Positions 44,403 to 57,272 of a DNA stretch of 64,000 nucleotides are shown piece after piece. The notes below the pieces were generated by a model that saw only the letters and a program-made list of their open reading frames with translations, was not told the origin of the DNA and ran no database searches. This DNA comes from Actinernus sp. WN-2022 (Eukaryota > Cnidaria > Anthozoa > Actiniaria > Actinernidae). The position numbers and the translations under genes were made by a program. Each line of letters starts with the position of its first letter. Within the stretch, counting starts at the first letter, position 1. Where the stretch lies: NCBI GenBank assembly GCA_030867875.1, contig JAOWCC010001589.1, forward strand, positions 76,221,537 through 76,285,536, read 5' to 3'.

Positions 44403-46712
44403 TACAAGTTTCAAGTTTTATTTCGCACTGTTTACAGAAATAAACACAATAGTACATTTTGAAGAAGAAAAGAAAGTGAAGAAATAAATACAGATTACAT
44501 TTCAAATAGTTGGTAGTGCGCAGTGACCAAAGGAGCAAAAGCTTTCGAGTTGATCACTGCAACGTTTGTATAGACTAAAGTTAATGATTAAGCTGATAAA
44601 TATTTGAAAAGGGTATAGTCACTTATTTTTGTTGTTCGAGAAGAACGGCTTTATATCGTTTTTTAAATAAATTAATAGAGCTTGATAGTTTGATATCTAC
44701 ATCAACTGTTTCCCAAATTTTTGATGAAATAAATTTAAATGTATGACTTCCATAATTCGTTCTCGCTTTCGGTCTAACAAAATGTAACTTTGTATTACAT
44801 TTGTGGCGTTTTGTTGCTGGTGTGACAAATTCAGAAAAGATTGTTGGAATATCTTTACCATTCAAAAATTTAAAACTAAATTCTACAATTCTTAATTTAA
44901 ATACGTTATCGAGTTCCAATACACCTAGAATATTGAAATATGGGTACATGTATATAATAGAGTTTGCCATTTTGCTATTTACATGTTCAATTTGATGTTC
45001 CCAGTTGAGGTGTTCATCGATACATATTCCTAAGTATTTGAGATGATGACATTCGGACACAAGGTCACGGGAGATGAAACAATAGGACTCGAAGTCCCTT
45101 ACAAGGTTTGCCTCCACGCGAGCACCGGTCAGTGATGGTGGAAAACGTAGCAAAATATAGATATATACGAAAAGTGATATAGACAAAGAATGAACGGAAA
45201 CGATAATGGATAAAGAAGCTACAATACAATCTATTTAATTTATTAGAGCGTAAAACCTAGAACAGCTATCGGTTCCAGTGATAAAAGAAAAAACGCAAGC
45301 ACTTATCAAAGCATCAGTGCAGCAGCTTAACATTTACAGACGGATGATAAGTTAGGATCTGGTGGTTGACGGTATCAAAGGCTTTGGAAAAATCGAGAAA
45401 AGTCCACACGATATTTGCTTATTATCAATAGCACTTTTTGAATTATCTGTTATCTCGAGAATTGCCTGTTCGGTAGAATGCCCTTTTCTAAAACCAAATT
45501 GATAATTAAACAAAATATTGTATTTTTCCAAAAATGCTATCAACTGGTCATACACTAGTCGTTCGAGGATTTTACTGAAAGGTGATAGGGTTGATATAGG
45601 TCTGTAATTAAAGGATCAGTAGTTAAGCCACTTTTATAAATAGGAGTGACTCTAGATATTTTCAAGATCTCGGGTACAACACTTGTTTTTATTGGTTCAT
45701 TATAGATATAAGTAAAAGGAATTGAAAGTGATTCACATGCTAATTTTATTAATTTGTTAGGTATATCGATTGAAGCTTTATTTTCCTTTAAACCTGAGAA
45801 TAATTCACAGATCTGTGATGAGTAAACAGGAGACATGACGAAGCTCAGACACTGGGGAATTGTGAATATAGCTAGTTGGATCTTCATCCGAATGTTCAAT
45901 GACACTAGCTAAACTTGGGCCAACATTAACAAAATGATTATTAAATTGATTTGCTTACCCAATTCATTAGTATAGGTCTTGTTATTTCTTAGTAGTCTTG
46001 TTGGATATATCTGTCCTTTTGTTTTTCGCTTAATTAAAGTTCCGATTAATTTCCAGGTGGCTTTTAAATCCCTTTTACACCTTTCGAAATTTATATTAGA
46101 TTTATATATTAGATTTAATTTATTAGCATACTTTTTATATTGATTTACTTTTTTTATATCATTAGAGTTAAAGTGTGTATAATACATTTTTTGTTTAGTT
46201 TTTATTGATTTTAATATTCCATTTGTAATCCATGGCTTTTTAAACTGTTTAAGTTTACTTTTTGGTGTCACTTTACATGGAGCATGCTTATTAACAATTG
46301 TATGTTATTGTATTTATTGTGTTAAGTGTTGTTTCATTAAAATCTTTGCTATTATCGATAATATTGTTTCCAATCTATTATTTTATTATCACTTATATAG
46401 GCCTCTTTGTTAAATTTGCTGAAATCTCTAAATTAACGTTTTCCTTTGTCTCTTGAGTCTTGTTATTGATGTATTAATTATGCAGAAAATAGGTAAATGA
46501 TCTGATATATCGAAAAGGCCTATTCCTGAAGAAACCTGTTCAATAGAATGATTTGTGTATATGTGATCAATCAATGTTCTAGTGTGGTCTGTTAATCTTG
46601 TTGGTTTTGTTATAATAGGTAGACAATTATTCGCATAAAACATATCTAAATATTTTTCTGTTGGTAAATGGCTGGTAAATTTAAAGAAACCAATATTTAT
46701 GTCACCTATTTA
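44403..46712 (-). mobile_element. CR1/Jockey-like LINE remnant lacking the RT core
   Basis: Same family as the element at 24.7-29.1 kb, by matching blocks. From 5' (46712): GDINIGFF, PTRLTDHTRTLIDHIYTN, DISDHLP (endonuclease); FKKPWITNGILKSIKTKQKM; RT start with FGFRKGHSTEQAILEI. The frame is then lost at about 45360. About 290 bp of foreign-looking DNA (45060-45350) replaces the RT catalytic motifs. The C-terminal region follows (LKYLGICIDEHLNWE...KARTNYGSHTFKF, 45030-44623). The 3' UTR has a stem-loop (44520-44560) and the tail GAAATAAAACTTGAAACTTG. The 5' end is truncated within the endonuclease. Confidence 0.75.
44520..44560 (-). ncRNA. LINE 3'-end stem-loop, copy 2
   Basis: Minus strand GCAGTGATCAA pairs with TTGGTCACTGC (ten Watson-Crick pairs, one G-U), with the loop starting CTCGAAAG as in the other copies. 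Two stem positions differ from the 53264 copy by changes on both strands. Confidence 0.6.
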
Positions 46713-46739
46713 ATGTCACCACTACAGGAATCTGAAGTC

Positions 46740-46805
46740 ATTATTCATGCCCGTCCAGCCTCGCTTGAACACGTTTTAGAACGAGGCTGGATGGGCATGA
46801 ACAAA
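46740..46805. repeat. hairpin repeat
   Basis: TCATGCCCGTCCAGCCTCG is followed after about 20 bp by CGAGGCTGGATGGGCATGA, a nearly perfect inverted repeat. Confidence 0.6.
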
Positions 46806-47223
46806 ACTATAATTCAAGATGTCCTGTAAAGGAGTATCAATTAGTCTAATGTCAGTCATGCAATGCACGTGTATTACCAATAAATACCGCTGTTCATTAG
46901 AACTTTTTACTAATCGTTTTTTAGATTTCCCAAAAAAAACGTAGATCACAAATCCAAGTAATTATATTTGGATTAATCCACGAAATCATTCTCTGGATTT
47001 TTTTGGATTCAAAATCCATTTTAAATTTGGATGTGCCCAAAGAAAAACCAGAAAACCCTTTACGGAAATCAAAATCCAGATTAGGATTTTCCCAAACAAA
47101 TGCATGCTATGCGGGTGAATACGCTTTCCGTCCCCTAAATGGCAGGTAAACTATAATGGTTCTGTCTGAGAATATCACCCTTTTTATCGCCACCCCCTCG
47201 AAATGATTACGACCTCAAAGGAA

Positions 47224-47388
47224 ATGAATTCACTCTTTTCACCTGGTGGCCATATCGGATTCAAAGCGAGGCAATCCTTTGTTTTTGCCAGGTTAGCCTT
47301 CCCGCACTGCGAGGCTAACCTGGCAAAAAACAAAGGAATGCCTCGTTTTGAATCCAAGATGGCTACCAGGTGATAAAGAGTGAATTAC
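47224..47388. repeat. 165-bp near-perfect hairpin MITE
   Basis: The left arm GAATTCACTC...TTTCACCTGGTGGCCAT, GGATTCAAAGCGAGGCAAT, TTTTTGCCAGGTTAGCCT is repeated in complement on the right with few changes. The spacer is about 12 bp. Confidence 0.8.
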
Positions 47389-49795
47389 TTTACTTGAAAC
47401 CATAGACTTGGACGTTGCATTTCATTTTCTCTTTATTTTGTCCAAAGCGTGCTAGCGCCAGCTTGTATTGGCTGATATACGGCTTACATTTTGTCAAATT
47501 TCCGTTCGACAAATTGTTGCTTACTTTCAGTAATTGACAGAGGCCTTTCCTAGCCGCAAAAGTCCTCAAGCAGCTCAAGCAGATCTAGTTTCTTAAGGCA
47601 AGTAAGGTGTATTAGTATATTAAAATATCATAGAAAATAAACACACAACAGATCGATGAAAATGCAAGTAACCAGCGACACTTTAAATAGCGAGATACAT
47701 CTCTAGTACCTTGCTTTGTTAGTTATCGAGTATTTCTGCATATAAATTACTTATAACAGTCAGTTACTGGGCTAACAGACGACGCCAGCCTTTTCAATTT
47801 GCCATCTATTTGTTATTTTTCTATATCCGGTTCAATTTGTCAGTGGGGCTCTGCCTTTATTGCCGTTTGAATACAATATATTATATGAAATAAAACAAAC
47901 TTGCCATAGGTTATATAAATTGTGTGGTGGACTGGATTACTATCAGGTATACTAGTAAAAATTGCAAGGAAACTTTTTGTTTACTCAGTGGTATGAAATA
48001 ACATCGAGTGGTTAGATTCAATTAACGAGCCTGACTGTTGGCTCTATTCAGTTTTATACCAACCTTGTCCCCAGTCTTTTCGTTGACGCGCGGCTGGATA
48101 GTGTGACATCATTGCATGTACATGTGTTCGCTCTGCACATGTTATAACAATACTAGAAAAACAAATAGTAACCTTAATGTAGCCAATACCAGTACAGATG
48201 TCTTTAAATGGATTAGGCTTCTATTCATCAGATATGCAAGAGAGATTTCAATAATTAACCATTTCATGAGATATTCGTCTTAGCTCCACACTCCGTACAA
48301 CCCAATCGGTTCGTAAGTGTCACAGCGGAATACTTCATAGCAAACATAAGAATCTTCGCACCGAAAACACTTTGTAATTCCACGCTTCAACAGGTAAAAC
48401 AAATTTACGTTTATTCTTCTTTTGTAAAATATTCTTTCGCAGCCCTTAAATACCTATTTGTTTTTATTTTTATTTTTTGTGTGTGAACTTCCCTTGAGGT
48501 TTTTGGTAATCCAGAAGTCGAAATACTGATATCTACGTCAATTATTACGATATCTGTTTGTACATTTGAATGTAACAAGGATAAGATGAGATATGTGACT
48601 CCATAGTGCGTTTGTAAATCCCTTCATACATTGCATAGAACCCTTGTAAAATATATTGTTAACAACTGACGCGCTAAACAAATTATCTTTGAAAACCGAT
48701 ACACAACAAATTTCTGGCTCATTTTGTAGTCTTTGTACGAATATTCGAATGTTTTAAATATAAGGTATCAGTATTAGTAACAAACTCGGTTCAATACGGA
48801 TTTTGCTAGCTACGTATAAGCAATAAGCAGACTTCGACTATGAAACGTTCTTGGTTTTTGCGTTTCATTAACATTTAAATGGTATTCAGCTCTGTTTGTT
48901 GCTGTATACAATCGTACGTTTCCGATTATATCAAAAACGGATTCGTCTCGGCACTAATCTATCATCTGCTTATTGAATTAATTCCTATCGCCCGGCACCA
49001 AAATATCCGCGGCATACAAAGGCCCCCAACAGATTACGTAAACACATGAAGAGCATTTACGTAGCTTGAAGCGACATTGATATTAAGATTGTTAATTATT
49101 GAATATCATACGGTTCCCAGGCAGTGGCTTTGTCTCCTTTCGAGAAACTTACAGTGCTGCCATAGACACTTAGACGACGACAACTAATCACATTGTAGAT
49201 TCCAACTTACGGTTATTTGAGCCAACCAGTGTCGAGTAGAAGACCGCGATGAATTTCAACTTGCTTGAGCTTCGATCAGGTAAAAGGCAAATGTCGGAGA
49301 CTAGTTCTTTTGAATGAAGAATATATAAATCGTCCATGTGGATATGTTAGGATTTGTATTATTTTTGGAATGCTTCATCAGTTATTTTCGTTTTGCAGTG
49401 TGTTTAGTTCTCGTTGTCTATAAGTGGCCCCGGCTACCGTAGTCGCACTGGATGTACAAATCCCATTATTCGTGAAGCCTTTTGTAGCAATTAATATTTA
49501 TTAGCCGTTTCGGTTTTATTGCAGGTTTTCGAATGGCTTCCTATATAGTATAATAATAAAGAAGTATTATATTATATAAGCAACACATTTGAACACGTTC
49601 TTCATGTTTTATTCGGCTTTAGGGTTTGTGGGATGTTGGCTTTTGCTCCGTGAAATGTCTGCATTATTGCCCGATTTCTGAATCATCATTTTAAGACCTT
49701 AAGTTAAGTAGAATGGGTATGAACTCTTGACATACAATGTATGTACTAACTAAAGACAAAACAGTGTAAAAGTAAACAGTGAATTTTACTCAGTG
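47389..49795. other. no gene seen
   Basis: Non-coding, AT-rich; no element ends were recognised. Confidence 0.45.
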
Positions 49796-49845
49796 TACAA
49801 AGGCCTTTTGACCTTACAGGTCCTCTTCAGCGGTGTTCGCGGTTT
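49796..49845 (-). ncRNA. degenerate hammerhead-like motif
   Basis: Minus strand CUGAAGA, an extra G, stem II GACCU-GUA-AGGUC, then AAAA where GAAA is required. It is followed by self-complementary AGGCCU. Stem I pairs poorly. It is probably an inactivated relic of a PLE 3' end. Confidence 0.25.
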
Positions 49846-52800
49846 TTCCGACATTTTGAATGAAGGTAGCAAATATAAACTTCGACAGCAACTAATAGAA
49901 CCAAAGAAGACTTAAATGTAGGAGACAAAATCAATCACAAACGACTCCTGAGACAGTAATGGCTGCACACTACGATGAGAGGCAGTGAGGCTTCTACATT
50001 TGATATATTGTAACTACTGACTCGACATCAGTCATGTCAGTAGATCAGACATGCGCAGTACATCGAAACATCAGGTATCCTTGTCAAGTGAAAGAAACAA
50101 CCAATCACATGTGATGAGATTTCAAAAACACTGTTATACGCGTATAAGCCACTTTCAAGATCATACATGCACAATGCTCATGTCTTTTTGTTTCAACTGG
50201 TGCCAAATAAACAAAGGATTATATTCGTACAACTGCGCATGATCCTGAAACGTAAGCGATATTCTTATTCATATACCGGCACCAGACTGGGAGAAAGTCT
50301 CAGAATACTTCAGACTCCGGTTTATAACTGACGCGTCACAGTTGTGTGACGTATCTTTAGCAACCAGGATGGTAACAGTTAAAAGAACGCCCGCAAAACA
50401 ATCAAGTTATAGTCAGTTTGCATTTACTCCCGTTTGAGCCATAATTATTATAAGAAATATTCTATTAAGGATCCTCGTTTTTCCCCCTTTCCGTTAATGG
50501 CCCGCGTGCTTTGCACCGTTGGCCATATTCGATGCACCTGGAAATGATGCATTTACACATCATTTATTATAGTCCTCTAAAATACAATTTGAAAGCTATT
50601 ACGTACGTCAACTGAACGAGCGCAATCCCAGCATACAAAAACTATTCATCAAATAAAGTCGACTGGCTAATAGCACTACCGGTTCACTAGATGTGAAGCC
50701 ATCAAATTAGCTTTTACTCTAAAATAAAAGCTCGAGTATTTTCTTTAATATGCTAATTTTCATTTCATATACACTTCAACTTTTGCATTTAGCTATCCAC
50801 GAGCGCTGAGCTACTGATGATCAGTTTCAATGTCTCAGTATTTCTCTTAGATAATTTTATGATACTGAGGTATAACTGCGTTGAAAACGCAACTATCGTA
50901 GGCCACGTATTAATTTCCCAGACATTTTCCCAGACTTTCAAGAGATTGACTAACGATAGCCGGGTTGTACGTAACTGAGTTTGTACATCTCGCAAGAAAA
51001 ACTACTACCACTATACATTAGACCCAAAACAGTTTCCTATTTTCGATTTTAAGTCGCCCCGGGCAGATGTAAACTCAATGTTTGTATGATGGCGCTCAAT
51101 CTTATCCAAAACAATTTACCTTTCGCGTTTCCAGAAAAATCTCTAGAAGCCCTGCGTGTTTTTTAGAAAGATAACTTGGGACTGACTCACGGAAGGAAGG
51201 TAATGGCCACAGGAGAGTTTGGGACAAGCTGTGAATCACAGGAGATTATTCAGTAACATGATCTAGGAAGAGCGCTCTCTCGGGGAGGTTAGTAACTGCA
51301 CAATTATCACAACGATAACGTTTGATTTAGCTCTCCGGCACTGGCGCCATTAATCTTTAACCTAAAAGTTGGACGTTTTACGTTTAATTCGTTTTTCTCA
51401 GTAGGATTCCGCAGTGGTCTCTTAGGCTCAACAGAGGAGTGCGCTTAAATCGTTTCAAAGTTGTTTTAAACGGAGATAAGCAGAATGATACATGCACATT
51501 ATTCATACCTTATGCCTGCGCAGCAAGAAGTCTGGTAACAATGGTATCAGAGCGAGGCAGTTGTCCCAAAGATCGCAACATTGAAGTCGGTCAGAAATGT
51601 CTGTCGTAACCCACTGTTGTAAAATTTGGGTCATCAGGATTTTTCCGCCATCGACTGTAGATTTTTCTCTCCAGGAGACAAGCTGAGGAAACTGGCCTCG
51701 CTTTCATGCCTTCATGAATAAGGTCAATAGTAAAAAGGCTATAAATTTACCAAATATGGGCCGAGGGCGATCCACCCAAAATGGATCATATTATTGCTTC
51801 AAGTATGTAAAACTCGCCGTAGTCAATTGTGGACCAAATTATATGTATATTTTAAATCGATCTTTTAAAGTATCGTTCAAAATGATCACCACGATTTGGA
51901 GGTACAAATTGGCAAAACCTTTACCCGTACAAATTTCATTAAATACATCCTCCCCGAAATTCCGGTTACATTTCCAGTTTTTCCTCGTAATATTTTTGTT
52001 CTGGGTGTCTTTCAAGCTCAGCTTCAAATACGGCATTAAACGGCAAAAGTAAAGAAATTTCTCCAAATACTTTTTGTACATCTTGAACTCAATCAGCCGT
52101 TTCAAAACCCCTCTGGTATCAGTCGCCATCGGAAGAAATCCCTTCAGATTTGACTCGAGATAATGGATTTTAATCGGCTTACCTTTAAACCCCTTGGAAC
52201 CGATTGGCTTTTTTTAATCTGCACAAGAATTTTACGGAAATTAAACGGCCTGGAGAGAGAGTGTCGTATGAAAAAAAGTAGCATTTTTCTCGTTTACTTT
52301 TGTAATAAAATATCCCAGGCAAGTAGAATTAAAGGATGAATCACGTCAAAATATTTCCAAAAACAAAGCCTACATGGTACGCGCGTTCTGATTGGCTGTT
52401 CTCTGTGTTTGCATGCATTATTTCAAAGAAGCAAAACTGAGATTTTCTTAAACATTTTTCATTTCTATTTTATAAAGAAATAGAAAACAGTTTCTGTGTA
52501 AGCTTTATTCATACCGTACACCATTAACACGTAGGACTGAACCCAAGGTGAAACTGTTACTTTTATTTCCCTTTGTAAATTGATCAGCTTAATCCGTTTC
52601 ACTCTATTGATAATGTTTCCTGTGCGATATTAATTCACTGTTTACGGTTTCCTGGACCTATATTTCTTCTTAAAAGCAAATTAATGGCATGGGTGTTACT
52701 GAGTAATTACACGCTGTCTTTTTTAATTACATATTCAGAGATCAGAGCTTCAATCTCAACGAGAGATTTGAATTATTGATTTCGTAAGATTTGAAAAAGC
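49846..52800. other. no gene seen
   Basis: No exon, RNA or repeat can be supported apart from a MITE-end-like TACGCGCGTTCTGATTGGCT at about 52378. Confidence 0.45.
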
Positions 52801-52818
52801 AGCCAAGCTCCAGCTGAC

Positions 52819-53215
52819 AAATAAAGAAGCCTTAGACATGTATTATACTGTCATAAAATACGACGGGCATTTGAGAACACGAGAGAAATATTGGAAACAC
52901 AAGCCGAAGGCGCGTTGACCAGTGTTTGTAACATTTCTCGACTGTTCTGGAGTGTTTTTACTGCCAGTGTAACACATGGATAATGCTTCTTTACTTGCTT
53001 TATAATATTATTGATGAAGCGCGCGATAAAAGCAAACAAGCAGTTCAAACAAATCAGTAAAACACGCTTGCTCATGCCGTTATATTGAAGGGTTAGAGAC
53101 TGACTTGCGTGTTTTATTGACAAATACAGGCGCTGTCTGTACCGATGAACAAAAAATATCGAATACTGCATGAGGCCCAAGGCCGAATGCAGTATGAAGA
53201 AATTGTGAGTTCATC
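52819..53215. repeat. MITE-derived region, two families
   Basis: 52819-52912 matches the element at 37461-37588 in inverse orientation. 53086-53215 (GGGTTAGAGACTGA... with hairpin ATACTGCAT...ATGCAGTAT) is related to 60644-60800. Neither carries genes. Confidence 0.5.
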
Positions 53216-53249
53216 GTACAGTACTTAATTTCACATAATTTGTAAAAGC

Positions 53250-53416
53250 ATTGCCCTCATATGGCAGAGGCCAACTCGAAAGTTCTGATACTTTGGCCTC
53301 TGCACACTTATATGTAACTACTTTTTCATATTCTCATTTCTTTTTCTTGATTTATTACCTTCTATTCTGACATTGTAATTTGCTCTATCGATAAGTATAA
53401 AATAAATTGAATTGAA
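53250..53416 (+). repeat. solo LINE 3' end (family 1)
   Basis: Contains GCAGAGGCCAACTCGAAAG...TTTGGCCTCTGCACAC, then 100 bp of T-rich UTR ending ATAAAATAAATTGAATTGAAG. This parallels the 3' UTR of the LINE at 24.7-29.1 kb. No coding sequence is left, as expected for extreme 5' truncation. Confidence 0.6.
53264..53303 (+). ncRNA. LINE 3'-end stem-loop, copy 3
   Basis: GCAGAGGCCAA and TTGGCCTCTGC pair perfectly over 11 bp, with the loop starting CTCGAAAG. Confidence 0.6.
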
Positions 53417-54949
53417 GCAAGTGCCTTTATATGTCAATACAACACAAACATAAAGTATCTAACCCTTTTAATGTTCAAACTCAACGGACAGCATGCTGTG
53501 GTCACCAATAAAGCACTGTCATTAGCCAATCACATGCTTGGATTTTGTACTGCGCACGCTTTTTTAGTTTTTTTTTTAGCCAATCAGACGGTGCCCGCTA
53601 TCGTAGCTATAATTATAGGCTATATTATAATAATAAATTATATACCTCAATAGCTAAGAAGTGTCTATGGTCAAGCTTCAAGACGTCTGAAAAACAAGTT
53701 GATTCGATGAAAATAGGAAAACATACCGCAACATGAGAAGTACAGGCTACAAATGTAAAGGAAGCAGTGTGAGGTTCGTGTTAATCTTACTGAACACTAC
53801 ATAAGGTAGTAAACATGTGGGTATGAGTTAGGAGCTGAGGCACAAACTGGCGTTTAAACGAAAACATAGGCAATGGGAAGCGTGTTGCTGTAAACCGGTG
53901 GCCATTCATACGCAACAAAGGTGCCAGCACTTGCCGTCTACATCAACGGCAGAAGAGCAGTGTTTCCACTGCGGTAATCATGATTACAATTTCAAACTTT
54001 TATTTAAGATCCTCGTTTGCCTTAAATCCTGTAATGCGATTAATGCCGGGCGGAATGAGACCGATATAAAGGAAGGTTTATTTACGTTAAGAAAAAAACC
54101 CAGGATTCTCAAGGCAGTAAGAGACGGTTTTCTTCTTCCTGTTCTGATTGTTATTGAGAAATTTAATTTCTAGGTATAGATTTATAGTTTAACCGTATAG
54201 TTGTACCACACATCCTCCGTCTATAATCATTAAAATCATTTCAAATCATTACCAGCCTTTTGGCAGTGAAAATGATCGTAAACGTAGATCTTTTAAAATC
54301 GAAAGTTGTAAACAAGATAAGGATATAACAAATAGGAATACAAGTTTGAAAGGGCGTCTTGCCACTTTCTAAAAATATTTAAGATATGATAATAAAAACG
54401 GCATCGATAAACCAACAAAAACCATTCAACAAAAACATTGAAAAGCAACAAATAATTCCAAACTATAAAGCCAATTGAAACTTCTAATATACTATATCAA
54501 CAGATATGCCAAAATCCAAAATCTTTGGTCTATAAATGTGGAAGTAAATCTGAATATTGACTTATTCACGATTGAGCTCGCACGGCTTCACTGTGCTACA
54601 TCACAAGAGTTTGTCGAGAAAATCGAATCATATTCATTTCATGTGCTCATGTACGCTTGTCTAATTTTCTTGTACCATGCAGATAAAAGAAAATGAATCA
54701 GATGAAAACGGGATGAATGTCTTTTTTGAAAGTTCATTGCTCGCGCGTGCGCATTAAGGCGCCATGCAGGAAATTCATCTGTTCATTATGTTATTTAATT
54801 TTCTGTTATCAGGTTTTCGAGAAGTTGGTCGCCCCTTCTTTTGTTCATTAGCGAGAGTTCCTGGTGGGTTTATATTTCGTGGAACAGTATTTCCGCCTTT
54901 ATTAAAATGTCCAGGTTTAAATAAAGACTTTGATCGGCTCACAGTACAT
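53417..54949. other. no gene seen
   Basis: A 35-bp segment (CATGCAGATAAAAGAAAATG, about 54676-54711) is repeated at about 57620-57655. Confidence 0.4.
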
Positions 54950-55152
54950 GGGGGGGGGGGGGGGGGGGTCAGGGTTTTCAGCTCCGTTTGGGCAGGTAGG
55001 GTCAGGGTTTTGACCTGATTTGGGCAGATTAGGGTAATCAGGGTTTTGGAGCTCGGATTTTGCATGGGTCAAACAGGGTCAGGGTTTGAGCCTCTTGGCC
55101 TCACATACATACCCATTTTTCATGTAAGTACCCCCCCCCCCCCCCCCCCCCC
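54950..55152. repeat. G-tract/C-tract-bounded repeat with AGGGTTTTGA motifs
   Basis: Starts with 19 G (54950-54968) and ends with 22 C (55131-55152). Between them CAGGGTTTT-like motifs recur about five times. The opposing homopolymers act as inverted ends. Their length may partly be a sequencing artefact. Confidence 0.55.
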
Positions 55153-56180
55153 GGGGCCAATAACACGCCTAGCAGCTACATGCATGGCAGAGCGGAGATA
55201 CGGAATTTTTCTTCGAGTGTTTATATTTAGCTTGATAATGTAGTATGAGTGTGAGAAGCAAACGAGTGAGTTATCAAGTTAAACACAAGAAGATAAATTC
55301 AATATAGTGAAGTAGCCATGTAAAATTTACTTTTTATTATATGAAAGCATTTTTACTTCTATTTTTGAAGATTGTAAAATCACCAACATTTCCTTAAAAG
55401 CCTATCAAACCAAGTCAAAATCAAACAAATCTGCTCAATACGGTGTTGTCTCTTTTTAGAAGTAATGTTTTTCACAGTTTAGATAGTTTACATTAGGAGA
55501 CTAGTAGTTTCAAATTGAAAGTGACATGCTGTCGAGTGAATATAGTAGCAATTGATTAGAATCTAAGCCATGTATTAAGGCCATCATATACCCATCTAAT
55601 ATTATAAGAGCACGATTTGAATGAATGTAAGTATTCATCAAAGCTGAACGCAGAGTAACAAATGGAGCATTGGCCTCGTGCTCACTTTTGATTTTAACCC
55701 CATATATTCTTTTTTGTCATACTTTATAATCCAAACTAATTGGTTGTCATTTGCTGCTTTTGTTTACCTCGATGGGCTCCGCCACAACGGACGGTACACG
55801 TGTGTATCCCTGAAATTGAATCGCAGATCAACGTATCTCTCTAATTTGCCTTTCCTGTCGCCGAGAGAAACCTCTATATGCGCCATGGTATCTGGATTTC
55901 CAATCGCCGAGAAAAACGAGACGGTAAACATTGTAGATTCATTGTAGATTTCAGATTGTCCATTTCCTATTGTTAACGGCAAGAGAACGGCGAAGAAGAG
56001 AAAATAAATCTTCGAGGGTTATAATCAAAGCTTTCTTTAGGATAAATTGGTAGTAAGATTTATTGAACGGTAATTTCAAGGTATTCTGTAGTGAGCAGTT
56101 CAGCAAAATAATAAGAAGACAAAGCCGGAGTTTGAAGCCCTAATAAATCGTCGGCAAACAAAAAAGGACATTGGGACGGC
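55153..56180. other. no gene seen
   Basis: No feature can be supported. Confidence 0.4.
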
Positions 56181-56184
56181 TCTC

Positions 56185-56425
56185 AATACCGCAACACCGC
56201 AAAAATAATCCGTTAAACACCGCATCACCGCATGTAACGTTGACAAAATACCGACACCGCAATGACGCAATAATTTGTTTAAGAGTCCGGACCCGTGATA
56301 TACATGGATTTGATTTGAAAATAAACGTTTCACCGAACACCGCAGGTTTGAAAACACAAACAACGCACACCGCAGGATTTGAGATCACCGCAATATAGGA
56401 TTTAATTCACCGAAATACCGCACTA
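56185..56425. repeat. cluster of CACCGCA motifs
   Basis: About ten ACCGCA or ACACCGCA heptamer-like motifs at irregular spacing, for example at 56190, 56219, 56226, 56254, 56338 and 56365. Confidence 0.5.
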
Positions 56426-56995
56426 AAAATTGACCCACACCCCAAATCCCAATGTCCCCCTCAAAAACTGCGCGACGACATAAATAGCGGCTGCGAAGGA
56501 TACTGTGGGTTCTTGCAGAACCAGCGAGGATCGCCAAAAAGTCATGCCCTTAAATTTATTTCATTTATCAACCGAAAATTGTCAACCTGCAACCTGCACT
56601 TTGTGGCCTCCGTGCTCACTAGCTATACGCTAGCTCAGGTGCTCACTTTCTCGCGTGACTCGACTCATAAATAATCCCGACATAACAGAGAAACAAACAG
56701 ACAGACATCGCCGTACTTTCAAACTTGCAGCGATTATATTAAAAAGAGCAAATCAGACAAAATACGTTTTGGTCTGTGAAGTGATATCCCCACTGGAGGC
56801 TGCAGTGTGATATCGTTTCTACGATTTTAGGCGGTACATTACCGAGTCGTAAGATTTCTCAACAGACCATCTGCCACATTTTCGAGTCTTTTGTGTTCTA
56901 TAGAGGGGGTAAAATTCCGAGAGAACATTGATATTTTTGACATTATTTCAGACATATTAACATTTTTGAACAACCGGAGGCGCTGTAAGTTTGTC

Positions 56996-57228
56996 GCGAG
57001 TTCGCTGGTTGCATTTTTCAACTCTTGTCATGAATTAAACTTTAACATTAAACGGTTTCAAAAATATATTTATTTTATTATTTTACAAGTAGTAGCTCGA
57101 TTTTTACATATCCAGATTTTGTGTACAAATATGTCGAGTTCCTACATGGTTATGGACGATTCAGAATACTCAAATAAAAACAGGGAGACAATCAGGGTTC
57201 GTTTTCACAATAACTTGGAAATCAGGAG
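56996..57228. repeat. direct repeat A, copy 1
   Basis: Almost identical to 57652-57879 (GCGAGTTCGCTGGTTGCATT ... GACAATCAGGGTTCGTTTTC). The two copies flank the SINE-containing block 57273-57603. Confidence 0.8.
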
Positions 57229-57272
57229 TTTGGAGCTAGTGTTTTCTTCGTAAAACAGGGTTCGGTTCTGGT

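Noticed and set aside
54960..55110. interstitial telomere repeat
   Set aside because: Motifs are CAGGGTTTT with irregular spacing rather than TTAGGG tandem repeats.
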